A DNA stretch of 64,000 nucleotides from Thermoleophilaceae bacterium (GCA_030447875.1 JAUJOA010000001.1:1-64000), one strand, 5' to 3'. Numbered from the stretch's first letter, positions 34,946 through 44,234 are shown. The notes: a model not told the origin generated them from the sequence alone. A program made the numbers and translations.

Positions 34946-36022
34946 GTGCGCATAGCCGTCCTCGGGGTCGGCCTGATCGGCGGGTCCATCGCCCTCGCCG
35001 CCCGCGAGCGGCTCGACGAGGTGGAGGTGGCCGGGTTCGACCCGAACGAGGCCGCCTTGGAGCGGGCGCGCGAGCTTGGAGTGCTCGATCGCCCGGCCGC
35101 GTCGGTGCGCGACGCGGTGGAGGGCGCGGACGCATGCTTTCTCTGCGCGCCCGTCACGGCGCTGCCCGAGCTTCTGGCGGAGGCGCTCGGCGCCGCCGGC
35201 CAACACTGCGTGGTCACCGACGTGGGGTCGACCAAGCGCATGATCGTGGCCTCGACCGGCGACGAGCGATTCGTGGGCGGCCACCCCGTGGCCGGCGCGG
35301 AGACCGCCGGGGTGGCCAATGCACGCGCGGATCTCTTTCAGGGCGCCCCCTGGTACCTGACCCCCGGGGAGCGGTCCTCCGGCGTCCTCTACGAGCGGCT
35401 CCACCGGCTGATCGTGTCCCTCGGTGCGCGGCCGCTGGCGATCGACGCCGAGGCTCACGACCGCCTCCTCGCGGCGGTCAGCCACGTGCCGCACGTGCTG
35501 GCCAACGTGCTCGTCTCGCAGGCCGCTCGGGCGCTCTCGCAGGAGCGCGAGGCGCTTCCGCGCGTCGGGCCGAGCTTTCGCGACGCGACCCGGGTGGCCG
35601 GGGCGAACCCGCGGGTGTGGAGCGGCATCTACGCCACGAACGCCGAGGCGATCGCCACGGAGATCGACGAGACCGTCGAGCGCCTTCGCGAGGTGGCCGG
35701 CATGCTCCGAGACGGTCGAAGCGAGGCCATCGACGCCTGGAACGACGAGGCCCGCGAGGACCGCCGGCGCCTCCTCGAGGCAGAGCTCGAGGGCGGGCCG
35801 GTCACGGAGCTCCGCGTGTCGGTCCCGAACCGGCCGGGGATCGTCGCCCAGGTGGCCCTCGCCCTCGGCCGGGCCGGCGTGAACATCGCCGACATGGCCC
35901 TGGCGCCGGCGCCCGACATGCGGTCGGGTGCGGTCACGCTGTGGGTCTCCGGCGACGGCGCGGCCGCGCGCGCCGAGGCACTCATCGCCGAGCTCGGCTT
36001 TCCGGTGGCGCGCGCCTCGTGA
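34946..36022 (+). CDS. tyrA: Prephenate/arogenate dehydrogenase with ACT domain
   Basis: The 358-residue protein has an N-terminal NAD(P) Rossmann motif (VLGVGLIGGSIA), a dehydrogenase domain with GGHPVAGAETAGVANA and the catalytic His region SHVPHVLANVL, and a C-terminal ACT domain from about residue 285 (LRVSVPNRPGIVAQVALALG), likely the tyrosine sensor. It makes hydroxyphenylpyruvate for tyrosine. It starts at GTG 34946 and overlaps aroA by 4 bp (GTGA). Confidence 0.95.
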   Translation: MRIAVLGVGLIGGSIALAARERLDEVEVAGFDPNEAALERARELGVLDRPAASVRDAVEGADACFLCAPVTALPELLAEALGAAGQHCVVTDVGSTKRMIVASTGDERFVGGHPVAGAETAGVANARADLFQGAPWYLTPGERSSGVLYERLHRLIVSLGARPLAIDAEAHDRLLAAVSHVPHVLANVLVSQAARALSQEREALPRVGPSFRDATRVAGANPRVWSGIYATNAEAIATEIDETVERLREVAGMLRDGRSEAIDAWNDEAREDRRRLLEAELEGGPVTELRVSVPNRPGIVAQVALALGRAGVNIADMALAPAPDMRSGAVTLWVSGDGAAARAEALIAELGFPVARAS

Positions 36023-37326
36023 GCCGGTTCGAGCCGTCCGGGCCGCTGCGGGGAAGCTTCAGGCCCCCCGCCGACAAGTCGATCTCCCACCGCGCCGCCC
36101 TGTTCGGCGCGATGAGCGACGTGCCGGTCACGATCGAGAACTTCCTCTACGCCGAGGACACGCTGTCCACGCTCTCGGCGGTCCGCTCGCTCGGAGCGGG
36201 CGTGGACGAGCGCGAGAACGAGCTGGTCATCCGCGGCGTGGGCCTCCACACCGCCCACGAGACCACCGGCGGGCTTCTGCACGTGGGCAACGCCGGCACC
36301 CTCATGCGGCTGCTCCCGGGGTGGCTGGCGGGACAGCGCGGGGGGCAGTGGACGATCGACGGGGACGAGTCGATCAGGCGCCGACCGATCGACAGGATCG
36401 CGGTGCCGTTGCGCGAGATGGGCGCGCGAGTCGAGGCGAGGGAGGGCCGGCTCGCACCGTTCAGGGTCGAGGGCGCGGACCTCCACGGGATCGAGCACGA
36501 GCTTCCGGTGCCGAGCGCGCAGGTCAAGTCGTGCCTTCTGATCGCCGGGATGCTTGCGGAGGGCGAGACCACGATCTGCGAGCCGCACATGAGCCGCGAC
36601 CACACCGAGCGAATCCTGTGCCGCTCGCGCGCGCCGTTCGAGCGGGACGGCACGTGCGTGCGCGTGCGCCAGGTCGACGAGCTCGAGCTCGATGACGTGG
36701 TGGTCCCGGGAGACCCCTCGTCGGCGGCCTTCATGGTCGCCGCCGCCTGCGTCGTGCCACGCTCCCGGCTGCTCGTGAGCGGCGTGGGGCTCAACTGGAC
36801 GCGAACAGGGTTCTTCCGCGTGGCCCGGCGAATGGGCGCCGTGATTCTCGGTGACCTCGAGGAGCCGCAGACCGACCACCAGGGGCAGGACTCCGGGGAC
36901 GAGCCGGTGGGCGAGCTCGACGTTGCTGCCGCACCGCTCGAGGCCACCACGGTGGATCGCGACGAGGTGCCGCTCCTGATCGACGAGCTCCCGCTCGTCG
37001 CGCTGCTCGGCTGCTTCGCCGAGGGCGAGACCGTAGTGGGCGGCGCGGAGGAGCTGCGGCTCAAGGAGACCGACCGGATAGCCGGAGTCGTCGAGGGACT
37101 GAGGGCGCTGGGGGCCGACATCGACGCAACCGCAGACGGTTTCGCGGTTCGCGGCGGGGGCCTCGAGGGCGGGACGCTCGACGCCCGTGGCGATCACCGC
37201 CTTGCGATGCTCGGCGCGGTCGCCGGGCTGGCCTCGCGCTCAGGGGTCGAGGTCACCGGCATGGAGGCGGCGACTATTTCCTATCCGCACTTCGAGCGGG
37301 ATCTGGCGGCCCTCCGGGAGCACTGA
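36019..37326 (+). CDS. aroA: EPSP synthase (AroA) with class II-type motifs
   Basis: AroA makes 5-enolpyruvylshikimate 3-phosphate. From GTG 36019 it has 435 residues. Catalytic and binding motifs are ADKSISHRA, GNAGTLMR, SAQVKSCLLIAG, RDHTER, NWTRTG and RLKETDR. The set D-K-S, S-A-Q-V-K, R-D-H-T-E-R and N-W-T-R is the one used to define class II enzymes, which often tolerate glyphosate. A charged insert (about residues 280-310) precedes PLLIDELPLVALL. Open frame upstream of GTG belongs to tyrA. Confidence 0.95.
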   Translation: MSRFEPSGPLRGSFRPPADKSISHRAALFGAMSDVPVTIENFLYAEDTLSTLSAVRSLGAGVDERENELVIRGVGLHTAHETTGGLLHVGNAGTLMRLLPGWLAGQRGGQWTIDGDESIRRRPIDRIAVPLREMGARVEAREGRLAPFRVEGADLHGIEHELPVPSAQVKSCLLIAGMLAEGETTICEPHMSRDHTERILCRSRAPFERDGTCVRVRQVDELELDDVVVPGDPSSAAFMVAAACVVPRSRLLVSGVGLNWTRTGFFRVARRMGAVILGDLEEPQTDHQGQDSGDEPVGELDVAAAPLEATTVDRDEVPLLIDELPLVALLGCFAEGETVVGGAEELRLKETDRIAGVVEGLRALGADIDATADGFAVRGGGLEGGTLDARGDHRLAMLGAVAGLASRSGVEVTGMEAATISYPHFERDLAALREH

Positions 37327-37422
37327 TCGCGGGCGTGGCCCGAAGCCGGACGGCAGCGACCGTAACGGGGTCCTCGGTCGTCCGTTAACCAGGGCAAGGT
37401 CTATTAGCGGGAAGGTTTCACA

Positions 37423-37734
37423 GTGAAGTCCATGCGAATGAAGGCGGCGATCGGCCTTACGAGCGTGATCGCCCTGGCGGCGCCCACCGCCGTGGGGGCT
37501 CAGCCGTCCGTCGAGGGTTATAGCGAGCAGGAGATAGTCGAGCTCGAGGAAGCAAACGACCGGAGCGGTTCCGCCGACCCGTCCGGCACCCGTTCCGGCG
37601 ACCCGTCCGGCTCCGCCGGCGCGACTCTTCCCTTCACCGGACTTGACCTGGCCCTGCTCGCCGGGGGCGGCGTCCTGCTCGCCGGCACCGGTTTGCTCAT
37701 GCGGCGGCTGACCAGGAGCCCTGAGACGAGCTGA
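37423..37734 (+). CDS. Small secreted protein with LPFTG sortase motif and VEGYSE motif
   Basis: This 103-residue precursor has a signal peptide (1-26, cut near VGA-QP), then the motif PSVEGYSEQEIVELE right at the mature N-terminus, a Ser/Gly/Asp-rich linker (residues about 45-65 with a repeated SGDPSG/SADPSG), and a C-terminal cell wall sorting signal: LPFTG, a hydrophobic helix, and RRLTRS. A sortase should link it to peptidoglycan. GGGAAGG-like bases 8-14 nt before GTG 37423 support the start. The same VEGYSE motif and an LPF-helix-RRL end recur in the probable anti-sigma protein at 38498. Confidence 0.75.
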   Translation: MKSMRMKAAIGLTSVIALAAPTAVGAQPSVEGYSEQEIVELEEANDRSGSADPSGTRSGDPSGSAGATLPFTGLDLALLAGGGVLLAGTGLLMRRLTRSPETS

Positions 37735-37787
37735 CCCGACGGCCGCGGGGCTGCGTGACGCGCCGGGGCCGGCGCCTCGGATCACCG

Positions 37788-37793
37788 TAAGAT
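37788..37793 (+). promoter_or_regulatory. -10 box of the sigma factor operon (TAAGAT)
   Basis: TAAGAT overlaps the ATG at 37792, which rules that ATG out as start for this transcript. GGAGGAG at 37842-37848 then precedes the ATG at 37858 by 9 nt. Confidence 0.5.
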
Positions 37794-37857
37794 GGCGGCG
37801 GCCTTAGGCCGTGGGGGCGGATTCTGGCCGGCGCGGACATTGGAGGAGTCGTACGGG

Positions 37858-38505
37858 ATGGGCGGCTACAAATTGAGCTTTGACGTCCCGATGCGGCACG
37901 CCTCCGACAGCTCGGACCGCGACGTGGCCGAAGGCGACGGCGACTCCGCACGAACGGCGGAGGAGCTCCGGGAGAACGTCCGGGAGGCCGCGAAGGGAAG
38001 CGAGGAGGCGATCGGCTGGCTGTACGAGCGCTACCACGCCCGCGTCTACCGATACGCACTGGCGAAGCTCGGGGACAGCCACGAGGCCGAGGATGTGGCC
38101 GGCGACGCCTTCACCGCTGTGGTCGCAAAGATCCCGCGCTTCCAGTGGCGGGGCGCAGGATTCGAGGCCTGGCTCTTCCGGATCGCCACGAACCTGATCG
38201 CCGACCGGCATCGGCGGGCAGGCCGCGACGCGGACGCTCTGATCGACCGCTCGGACGGCGCCCGCTCCAACGTTGAGAGCACCGCCCAAGAAGTTGAACG
38301 CCGCGACGAGCTGCGGGAACTGCTGGAGGAGCTTCCCGCGGACCAGCGTGAGATCCTGCTGCTGCGCTTCGCCGCAGGGCTCAGCTCGGCGGAAGCGGGA
38401 GCGGTGATGGGGCGCAGCGCGAACGCGGTTCGCCAGCTGCAGTTCAGGGCGATGGACAGCCTGCGCCGCCGCCGTACGAGGGAGGAGGGCACGGACCATG
38501 GCTGA
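37858..38505 (+). CDS. ECF-type RNA polymerase sigma factor
   Basis: From ATG 37858 it has 215 residues: a polar N-terminus, sigma region 2 at about 65-130 (AIGWLYERYHARVYRYALAKLG, EDVAGDAFTAVVAKIPRF, FEAWLFRIATNLIADRHRR) and region 4 at about 155-205 (ELLEELPADQREILLLRFAAGLSSAEAGAVMGRS). It is a sigma-70 family ECF member that would direct polymerase to its own regulon. The start rests on the strong GGAGGAG. The stop overlaps the next gene by 8 bp, the usual layout for a sigma factor and its membrane-bound inhibitor. Confidence 0.93.
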   Translation: MGGYKLSFDVPMRHASDSSDRDVAEGDGDSARTAEELRENVREAAKGSEEAIGWLYERYHARVYRYALAKLGDSHEAEDVAGDAFTAVVAKIPRFQWRGAGFEAWLFRIATNLIADRHRRAGRDADALIDRSDGARSNVESTAQEVERRDELRELLEELPADQREILLLRFAAGLSSAEAGAVMGRSANAVRQLQFRAMDSLRRRRTREEGTDHG

Positions 38506-39370
38506 GCCCCGCGACCCTGCCCGTCCGCCCGAGGAGGAGCTCGACCGGCTTCTGGACACCGGTGAGGTCACCGACGACCCCAAGCTCGCGGGACTGCTCG
38601 AGGAGGGGCGTCGCCTGAGGCGGTCGTTTCAGGCGGGACCGCATGCTCCGGACGGGCCGCGCGAGGCTGCCGTGGCCGCCGCGGTGGCACGGCGGCGATG
38701 GGTCCGCCGCCGCCGGCGCGCCGCCGTCACCGCCTCGACGATAGTGCTTGCGCTGGCCCTAGTCATCGGCGTCGTGGGCGACTTCGGCGGGGCGCCACGT
38801 CCCCCGTCCCCGCCGTCCGACGCGGCGCCGGCGCCCAGCGGCCCCTCCCCGCTCGAGCCCGGGCCGGCGCCGAGCGGTCGCTCCCCGCTCGCCGACGCGT
38901 CCCCGGGCGAGTCGACGCGCGCCGAGGGCTCGCGCCGGGCAGCGCCCGCGCCCGAGGGCTCACGCGGAGCAGCGCCCGCGCCCGACGGGGCGTCCCGCAC
39001 GAATGTCTCACCGCTCTCACCGGTTCCGGTGCCCGGGAGGACCGCGAACCCGCCGGCCGGCGGGCCAGGCGCCGGCGTCCAAGGGCCCCTTCCCGACGGC
39101 GTGGAACGGAGCCCTTCAGTCGAGGGCTACAGTGAGCCAGAGATCGTGCCCCTCGAGGGAGCCGCGGAGAGTGGTGCGCAGGAGGATCGAACAGGCCGCG
39201 CGGTCAGGGACGCGACCGCTGACCGCGCCGCCTTCACGGACGACTCGAGAGCCCCCGAAGTCGGCGGACTGCCCTTCGCGAGACTCGAGGCGGCCGGGCT
39301 GATCTCGACGGCTGGGCTGCTGGTCGGGCTCGGATTCGCTCTGCGGCGGCTGGCCCGGCCGGGATCCTGA
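38498..39370 (+). CDS. Membrane-anchored probable anti-sigma protein with VEGYSE/LPF module
   Basis: This 290-residue protein has a cytoplasmic part (1-70, acidic helix ELDRLLDTG-DPKLAGLLEEGRRLRRSF then an Arg cluster), a membrane helix at about 76-95, a Pro/Ala/Ser-rich extracytoplasmic stretch with repeated APAP-G units, the motif PSVEGYSEPEIVPLE at 206-220, and a second hydrophobic segment at about 260-282 after LPFAR, ending RRLARPGS. Gene overlap with the ECF sigma factor and topology make an anti-sigma role likely, though no zinc-binding ZAS motif (HxxxCxxC) is seen. Its C-terminal module copies that of the LPFTG protein at 37423, but the sortase site is degenerate (LPFAR). Confidence 0.75.
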   Translation: MAEPRDPARPPEEELDRLLDTGEVTDDPKLAGLLEEGRRLRRSFQAGPHAPDGPREAAVAAAVARRRWVRRRRRAAVTASTIVLALALVIGVVGDFGGAPRPPSPPSDAAPAPSGPSPLEPGPAPSGRSPLADASPGESTRAEGSRRAAPAPEGSRGAAPAPDGASRTNVSPLSPVPVPGRTANPPAGGPGAGVQGPLPDGVERSPSVEGYSEPEIVPLEGAAESGAQEDRTGRAVRDATADRAAFTDDSRAPEVGGLPFARLEAAGLISTAGLLVGLGFALRRLARPGS

Positions 39371-39383
39371 ACGCGCCGCCCTC

Positions 39384-39389
39384 TAGCAT
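39384..39389 (+). promoter_or_regulatory. -10 box (TAGCAT) before the 39396 gene
   Basis: TAGCAT ends 6 nt before GTG 39396, as at other leaderless-type starts in this window. Confidence 0.5.
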
Positions 39390-39395
39390 CGAACG

Positions 39396-39695
39396 GTGGC
39401 CACGCGCGGGCTCGACACTCTGTGGGATCTCCCCGGCGCCGAGCTCGTGGCGCGCGGCATCGACGACCTGGAAGCGGGAAGGGATAGCGCGAGCGCTGCC
39501 CTCGTGAAGATGGCCGCGCCCCGGCTCCGAGCGGCCGGGGTCAACGTCGCTCACCCGCGCGGTGACCGCCCGGGTCACAGGCTCTACGAGCTTCTGGCGG
39601 AGGAAGACGCGGCATCCGCTCACAGCCGCTACAACGCGCTCGTCGGCCGCATGGTGAGCTTCGCGCGGGCCGCCGAGCATGCGCGCGCCCGTTGA
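39396..39695 (+). CDS. Small protein of unknown function, first gene of a nucleotidyltransferase pair
   Basis: This 99-residue protein is mostly helical (LDDLEAGRDSASAALVKMAAPRLRAAG, with HRLYELLAEEDAASAHSRYNALVGRMVSF). I recognise no family. It overlaps the next gene by 17 bp and has its own -10 box, so the two form one unit. By layout it could be the antitoxin or partner of the nucleotidyltransferase-like product downstream; that is inference. Confidence 0.6.
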   Translation: MATRGLDTLWDLPGAELVARGIDDLEAGRDSASAALVKMAAPRLRAAGVNVAHPRGDRPGHRLYELLAEEDAASAHSRYNALVGRMVSFARAAEHARAR

Positions 39696-40191
39696 CAGGC
39701 AGCGGATCGAGGCGCTCGCCCAGGAGCTGGGTCGAATCAGGGAGAGGGACTCCACCCTCTATCTGACCGGCCACCGCGGTCATCCAGGGGTGGCGGCCGA
39801 CCACCATCGACGTGCACATCCGCCTGGAGCCCGACTCCGACGAGCTCCTGGGCCGGATCGTGACGCTGAAGGAGGAGCTCGACCTGAACGTCAAGCTCGC
39901 CTCGCCGCCGGATTTCATCCCGGAGCTCCCGGCTGGCGCGACCGCAGCCCGTTCGTGCTCCAGGAGGGAGGACTGACCGTCCGCCACTTCAACCTGTACT
40001 CGCAGGCGCTCGCCAAGATCGAGCGGGGCTTCACACAGGATCTCGAGGACGTCGCCTCGATGCTTGAGCACGGGCTCGTCCAGCGGACGCGCGCGATCGA
40101 GCTCTTCGAGGAGATTGAGCCCCTGCTCTTTCGCTACCCCGCCATCGACCCGGGGAGCTTCCGCGCGAAGATCGAGCACGCGCTGGGCTGA
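39679..40191 (+). CDS. Nucleotidyltransferase-fold (AbiEii/DUF6036-like) protein, middle part out of frame
   Basis: The open frame is continuous, but its middle third is in the wrong frame. Residues 1-30 and from GWRDRSPFVLQ to the end (AKIERGFTQDLEDVASMLEHGL) read well. Between about 39772 and 39930 another frame encodes ATAVIQGWRPTTIDVHIRLEP and LKEELDLNVKLASPPDFIPELP, which is the missing core of a DUF6036-type nucleotidyltransferase. Two breaks (about 39768-39772 and 39928-39932) fit a loss of two bases and then one base. The intact protein would be about 170 residues. Such proteins pair with small partners and may act as toxins. Confidence 0.65.
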   Translation: MRAPVDRQRIEALAQELGRIRERDSTLYLTGHRGHPGVAADHHRRAHPPGARLRRAPGPDRDAEGGARPERQARLAAGFHPGAPGWRDRSPFVLQEGGLTVRHFNLYSQALAKIERGFTQDLEDVASMLEHGLVQRTRAIELFEEIEPLLFRYPAIDPGSFRAKIEHALG

Positions 40192-40582
40192 GACCGGAGT
40201 TTCAGAATGACCTGGCGAGGCTGCTCGAGCGGGTGACACCGGTCTGGCACCGTCTCGGGCGCCAACCCGGCACACCCCGAAGCGCAACCTACGCCCAGTT
40301 CTCACAACACCTGAAGGACCGATAGGCATGCCCTGAAAGTCGGTGGGGCGGGCCGCCCGCCGCCGAGCGTCTCCTTGTCAAGCGCCTCACCCATGGTCGC
40401 CGCGACCGCCGGTCGCCCGGCCACGAAGAGTTGGGCCGTGCCCTCCCGATCGCCGAGAACTGCTAGGCCACGACGCGTGCGCGCGCCGAGCCCGCCGGCC
40501 GGCCCGAGCGCGGCAGCGTCAAGTCGCTCGAGGAGGCCCGGACCGTGGCTCTCGCCGACCCCGCCCTAAGTAGCCTTGGCCC
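40192..40582 (+). other. 391-bp gap without a recognised gene, ending in the cmk promoter
   Basis: No convincing gene is seen. Short frames exist but have no family features. TAGCCT at 40571-40576 ends 6 nt before the cmk ATG. Base composition is slightly less coding-like at 40260-40340, which may mark the boundary of the 37.4-40.2 kb insertion. Confidence 0.4.
40571..40576 (+). promoter_or_regulatory. -10 box of cmk (TAGCCT)
   Basis: TAGCCT ends 6 nt before the ATG of cmk; a leaderless start is predicted. Confidence 0.55.
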
Positions 40583-41227
40583 ATGGTCGTGGCGATCGAC
40601 GGCCCTGCGGGCGCCGGCAAGAGCACCGTCGCGCGCGCGACCGCACGCGCCCTCGATTTCACCTACCTCGACTCGGGCGCGATGTACCGAACCGCCGCCC
40701 TCGCCTACCTCGAGCGCGGCGGCCGGCCGGCCGAGCGGGCGGCGGAGATCGAGATCGAGCTCGGCGAGCGGGTCCTTGCGAACGGGCGCGACGTGACCGA
40801 GGCCATCCGCCGCCCTGAGGTATCGGAGGCCGCTTCACAGATCGCGGTCGAAAAGGGGGTCCGGGCGGCGCTCGTGGCAAAGCAGCGCGAGCTGCTCGAT
40901 CGCGGCGACTGGGTGGCCGAGGGCCGCGACATCGGCACGGTCGTGGCGCCCGACGCCGCGCTCAAGATCTTCCTGACGGCGAGCCCCGAGGCGCGCGCCC
41001 GGCGGCGGGCGCTCGAGCTGGGCGCCGACTGGCGGACGGTGTTGCGTGACCAGGCCCTGCGCGACGAGCAGGACCGCTCGCGGGAGCAGTCGCCGCTGCG
41101 CGCGGCGGCCGACGCGATCGAGCTCGACTCGACCGATCGCGCCGTCGAGGACGTTGTGGGCCAGATCGTGGCGCTCGTCCGTGACGCGCGCCGGGGCTCG
41201 CTGCCCACGCCGGCGGGGCCGGGGTAG
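40583..41227 (+). CDS. cmk: Cytidylate kinase
   Basis: Cmk phosphorylates CMP/dCMP. The 214-residue protein has the P-loop [28 protein letters not shown] in the CMP-binding domain, [13 protein letters not shown], and [19 protein letters not shown] in the lid. It overlaps der by 1 bp (TAGTG). In many genomes it directly follows aroA; here 3.2 kb of accessory genes lie between. Confidence 0.95.
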   Translation: MVVAIDGPAGAGKSTVARATARALDFTYLDSGAMYRTAALAYLERGGRPAERAAEIEIELGERVLANGRDVTEAIRRPEVSEAASQIAVEKGVRAALVAKQRELLDRGDWVAEGRDIGTVVAPDAALKIFLTASPEARARRRALELGADWRTVLRDQALRDEQDRSREQSPLRAAADAIELDSTDRAVEDVVGQIVALVRDARRGSLPTPAGPG

Positions 41228-42582
41228 TGGCCCGGCCGCCGGCGAAGGTCGCGATCGTCGGATATCCGAACGTCGGGAAGTCGACGCTCGTGAACCGCCT
41301 CGCCGGGAGTCGCGAGAGCGTGGTCCACGAGGAGCCGGGCGTGACCCGCGATCGCAAGGAGGTCGCATGCGACTGGAACGCGCGCTCCTTCCTGCTCGTG
41401 GACACGGGCGGAGTGGACGCCGCCGAGCCCGGCGACCTGGCCGGCGCCGTGCGCGCCCAGGCCAGGCGGGCGCTCGATGACGCCGCGGTGGCCGTCCTCG
41501 TGGTGGACGCGCGCGCGGGTCTACGGCCGGGCGACGACGAGCTCGGCCGCGAGCTGCGTGGGGGCGATAGGCCGGTGGTCGTGGCCGCGAACAAGGTCGA
41601 CGACGTCACCGCCATTCCCTCGGCGGCGGAGTTCCACCGGCTCGGCCTAGGCGACCCCGTGGCCGTCTCCGCGACCCAGGGCCTCGGCACGGGCGATCTG
41701 CTCGATCGGATCGCCGAGGGGCTCGACTCGATCCTGGAGGAGGAAGGGGGCGCTGAGCAGGAGCAAGCGGACGCGACGGTCCGCCTCGCCGTGATCGGGC
41801 GACCGAACGTGGGCAAGTCGTCGCTCGTGAACGCCTTCCTCGGGGAGGAGCGCGTGATCGTGTCGGAGCTCGCGGGCACGACGCGCGACGCGATCGACAC
41901 GCGCCTCGAGGTCGACGGCAGGGAGGTGGTGCTCGTCGACACCGCCGGCCTTCGCCGCCGGGCGAAGCTCTCGGGGAGCGTCGACTACTACGCGCAGCTG
42001 CGCTCAGAGCGCGCGGCGGAGCGCGCCGACGTGGCGCTCGTGGTCTGCGACGCCTCGGAGGGCCTCACGAGCGAGGACCTCAGGATCGCGGAGCTGGCCA
42101 TGAAGCAGGGCTGCGCGACGGTCGTGGCCCTCAACAAGTGGGACCTGGGCCAGCTGGACCTGGACGACGTGCGCGTGCGGGTGGGCAGAAAGATTCGACT
42201 TCGCCCCCGCGTCCTGACCGCGTCCGCCGTGACTCGCCGCGGCGTGGGTCGGCTGCTCGACGAAGCGATTCGACTCGCTGACCGAGCGGCCGCGCGCATC
42301 CCGACGCCCGAGCTCAACCGCTTCCTCTCCGATCTCCAGGCGGCGCGCCAGCCACCGGCGGTGCGCGGTCGACGCCTGAAGATGTACTACATGGCCCAGT
42401 ACGAGACGCGTCCCCCGCGGTTCGCGGTTCAGGTCTCCGACCGCGGGCGCATGACGCGTGACTACGCCTTCTTCCTCGAGAATCGCCTGCGTGAGCGCTA
42501 CGGGATGGAGGGGGTGCCGCTCGTGATCGACTATCGCGGCAGGGATGAGGGGCAGCGGGGTCGCGGCGCGCGGGACTCGTGA
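41227..42582 (+). CDS. der: Ribosome biogenesis GTPase Der (EngA)
   Basis: Der helps mature the 50S subunit. The 451-residue protein has two tandem GTPase domains ([12 protein letters not shown] with [16 protein letters not shown] with NKWD) and the C-terminal KH-like domain ([19 protein letters not shown]). Both GTPase domains keep all five G motifs. It starts at GTG 41227 and overlaps the DUF3352 gene by 4 bp. Confidence 0.97.
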   Translation: MARPPAKVAIVGYPNVGKSTLVNRLAGSRESVVHEEPGVTRDRKEVACDWNARSFLLVDTGGVDAAEPGDLAGAVRAQARRALDDAAVAVLVVDARAGLRPGDDELGRELRGGDRPVVVAANKVDDVTAIPSAAEFHRLGLGDPVAVSATQGLGTGDLLDRIAEGLDSILEEEGGAEQEQADATVRLAVIGRPNVGKSSLVNAFLGEERVIVSELAGTTRDAIDTRLEVDGREVVLVDTAGLRRRAKLSGSVDYYAQLRSERAAERADVALVVCDASEGLTSEDLRIAELAMKQGCATVVALNKWDLGQLDLDDVRVRVGRKIRLRPRVLTASAVTRRGVGRLLDEAIRLADRAAARIPTPELNRFLSDLQAARQPPAVRGRRLKMYYMAQYETRPPRFAVQVSDRGRMTRDYAFFLENRLRERYGMEGVPLVIDYRGRDEGQRGRGARDS

Positions 42583-44195
42583 GCCGCGAACGCGGCTACA
42601 CGCTCGCCGCCGCGCTGTTGCTGCTCGTGGCAATCGGCGTCGCGCTGCTCTCCGGGGGCGGCAGCGAGCCGCCATCCGATCGCGCCGCGAAACTGGTCCC
42701 GGCCGATGCGTTCCTCTACCTTCACCTCGCCGCTGAGGGGCAGGACGAGCAGCAGGAGCGCGCGGCCGAGCTGGTCGAGCGGGTTCACGGCCTGCGGCGC
42801 TTGCGCGACGGGCTCCTTCAGCGCGCGTCGGTCTCCGGCGGAGACATCGACTTCGGCACGGACGTGCGGCCATGGCTGGGAGAGGAGGCCGCGGCGGCGC
42901 TCGTCGGGCCTGCGCCGGACGAAGCACGCTCGCTGCTCGTGCTCGAGGCCGACGACGAGGAGGGCGCGCGCGCGTTCATGGACGAACTTGCGGGGCCTGA
43001 GCGGAGCACCCATCGCGACACCGAGATCCTCGGCGGGAGCGACGTCGCGTCCGCCCTCGTCGACGGCTTCGTGCTGGTGGGGCCGGTCGAGCTCATTCGC
43101 CAGGCGCTCGACGTGCGGGCGGGCGCGAGCCCGGCGCTCGCCGGCGAGAGCGCGTACGTCGAGTTGCGCGACGGCCTGCCGGTCGAGCGGCTGGTGTACG
43201 CCTACACCTCGAGGCCGGGCCTCGAAGCCCTCTTGGCGGGACAGGCGGCGGTGCTTGCAGGGCTGCCGGGAGTTGCCCAGCTCAGCGCCGGCGCGCTCGC
43301 CTTCTCGGTGTCAGACGAGCGCGCGCAGCTCTCGTTTCGGGGCCTCTCGGCGCCCGGAGGCGGCGGCTGCACGCGGCCGGCGGGGGACGGCCCGCCGGCG
43401 GCCGATCAGGCGCCCGCCGCCAGCCTCTTCTACGCCGAGGCTCCGGATGCGGCGTGCCTCATGCGAGAGCTGGTGGCGAGCCCGGACTCCGGGGCGGGAG
43501 CGGCGCTGAGGCGCCTCGGCTCGAGCCTCCGCGACGAGGCCGAGGTGGACCTCGCCGAGGACGTGCTTCCGCTGCTCGACGGCCTGACGACCCTGACGCT
43601 CACACGCGAGGCCGAGCAGCCGCCGGTGGCCACGCTCCGGGCGCGGGGCTCCTCGGGTGGTGAGGCGCTGTCGGTCCTGAATCGCCTGCAGCCCGCCTTG
43701 GTCCGGCTTGCCGAGCCACCCGCCGTGGCGCCCGCGCCGGGGACCGGCGGCGAAGGCCAGGGGCCGGGCGCGGGCCCGCCGGACGGCGGCGGTCCGGGCC
43801 AGGCTCCGGGCTTCGAGGTCCAGGACGTGGGCGGAGTGTCCGCGGTCACGGCCGCGCTGGCGCCCGGGATCCAGCTCAGCTACGCGTCGCTGGAGGACTC
43901 GTTCGTCGTGTCCACCGCGCTCGACGGGATCGCGCAGGCCGCCGGCGCCCCCGAGGCGGGGCTCGCCGGCACCGGCGACTTCGGCGCTCTGCTCGGCGAC
44001 CGCCCCGGCCCGGCATCGGCCGTCGTCTTCCTCGACGTGGACAGGCTCCTCGCGCTCGGCGACGAGATCGGGCTGGCTGAGGCCCCCGGCTATGCGACCG
44101 CTCGCGACGACCTGCAGGCGATCGGCGCGGCGGCCGTCGTCTTCTCGAGCGAGGGGGACCAGACCAAAGCGGAGCTCCTCTTCAAGACCCAATGA
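42579..44195 (+). CDS. DUF3352 membrane-anchored protein
   Basis: This 538-residue protein has one N-terminal membrane helix (about 8-26) after a short Arg-containing start, then a large extracytoplasmic domain beginning [15 protein letters not shown], the DUF3352 start. A Gly/Pro-rich linker (about 375-410) separates the two parts. Function unknown. Coupled to der by a 4-bp overlap. Confidence 0.82.
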   Translation: MSRERGYTLAAALLLLVAIGVALLSGGGSEPPSDRAAKLVPADAFLYLHLAAEGQDEQQERAAELVERVHGLRRLRDGLLQRASVSGGDIDFGTDVRPWLGEEAAAALVGPAPDEARSLLVLEADDEEGARAFMDELAGPERSTHRDTEILGGSDVASALVDGFVLVGPVELIRQALDVRAGASPALAGESAYVELRDGLPVERLVYAYTSRPGLEALLAGQAAVLAGLPGVAQLSAGALAFSVSDERAQLSFRGLSAPGGGGCTRPAGDGPPAADQAPAASLFYAEAPDAACLMRELVASPDSGAGAALRRLGSSLRDEAEVDLAEDVLPLLDGLTTLTLTREAEQPPVATLRARGSSGGEALSVLNRLQPALVRLAEPPAVAPAPGTGGEGQGPGAGPPDGGGPGQAPGFEVQDVGGVSAVTAALAPGIQLSYASLEDSFVVSTALDGIAQAAGAPEAGLAGTGDFGALLGDRPGPASAVVFLDVDRLLALGDEIGLAEAPGYATARDDLQAIGAAAVVFSSEGDQTKAELLFKTQ

Positions 44196-44200
44196 CGAAG

Positions 44201-44212
44201 CTGGCCGGCCAG
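44201..44212. terminator. Perfect palindrome between convergent genes
   Basis: CTGGCCGGCCAG lies in the 39-bp gap between the DUF3352 and DivIVA-like stops. It has no loop or T-run, so a terminator role is only a guess from position. Confidence 0.2.
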
Positions 44213-44234
44213 TGAGGTGAGCGCCTGACCCTGG

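Noticed and set aside
37792-37857. Earlier ATG (37792) for the ECF sigma factor
   Set aside because: It overlaps the TAAGAT box, and ATG 37858 has a strong GGAGGAG at proper distance.
40192-40582. Remnant of an integrase or transposase in the cmk upstream gap
   Set aside because: Short frames here show no catalytic motif, and no repeats or attachment-site-like duplications were seen.
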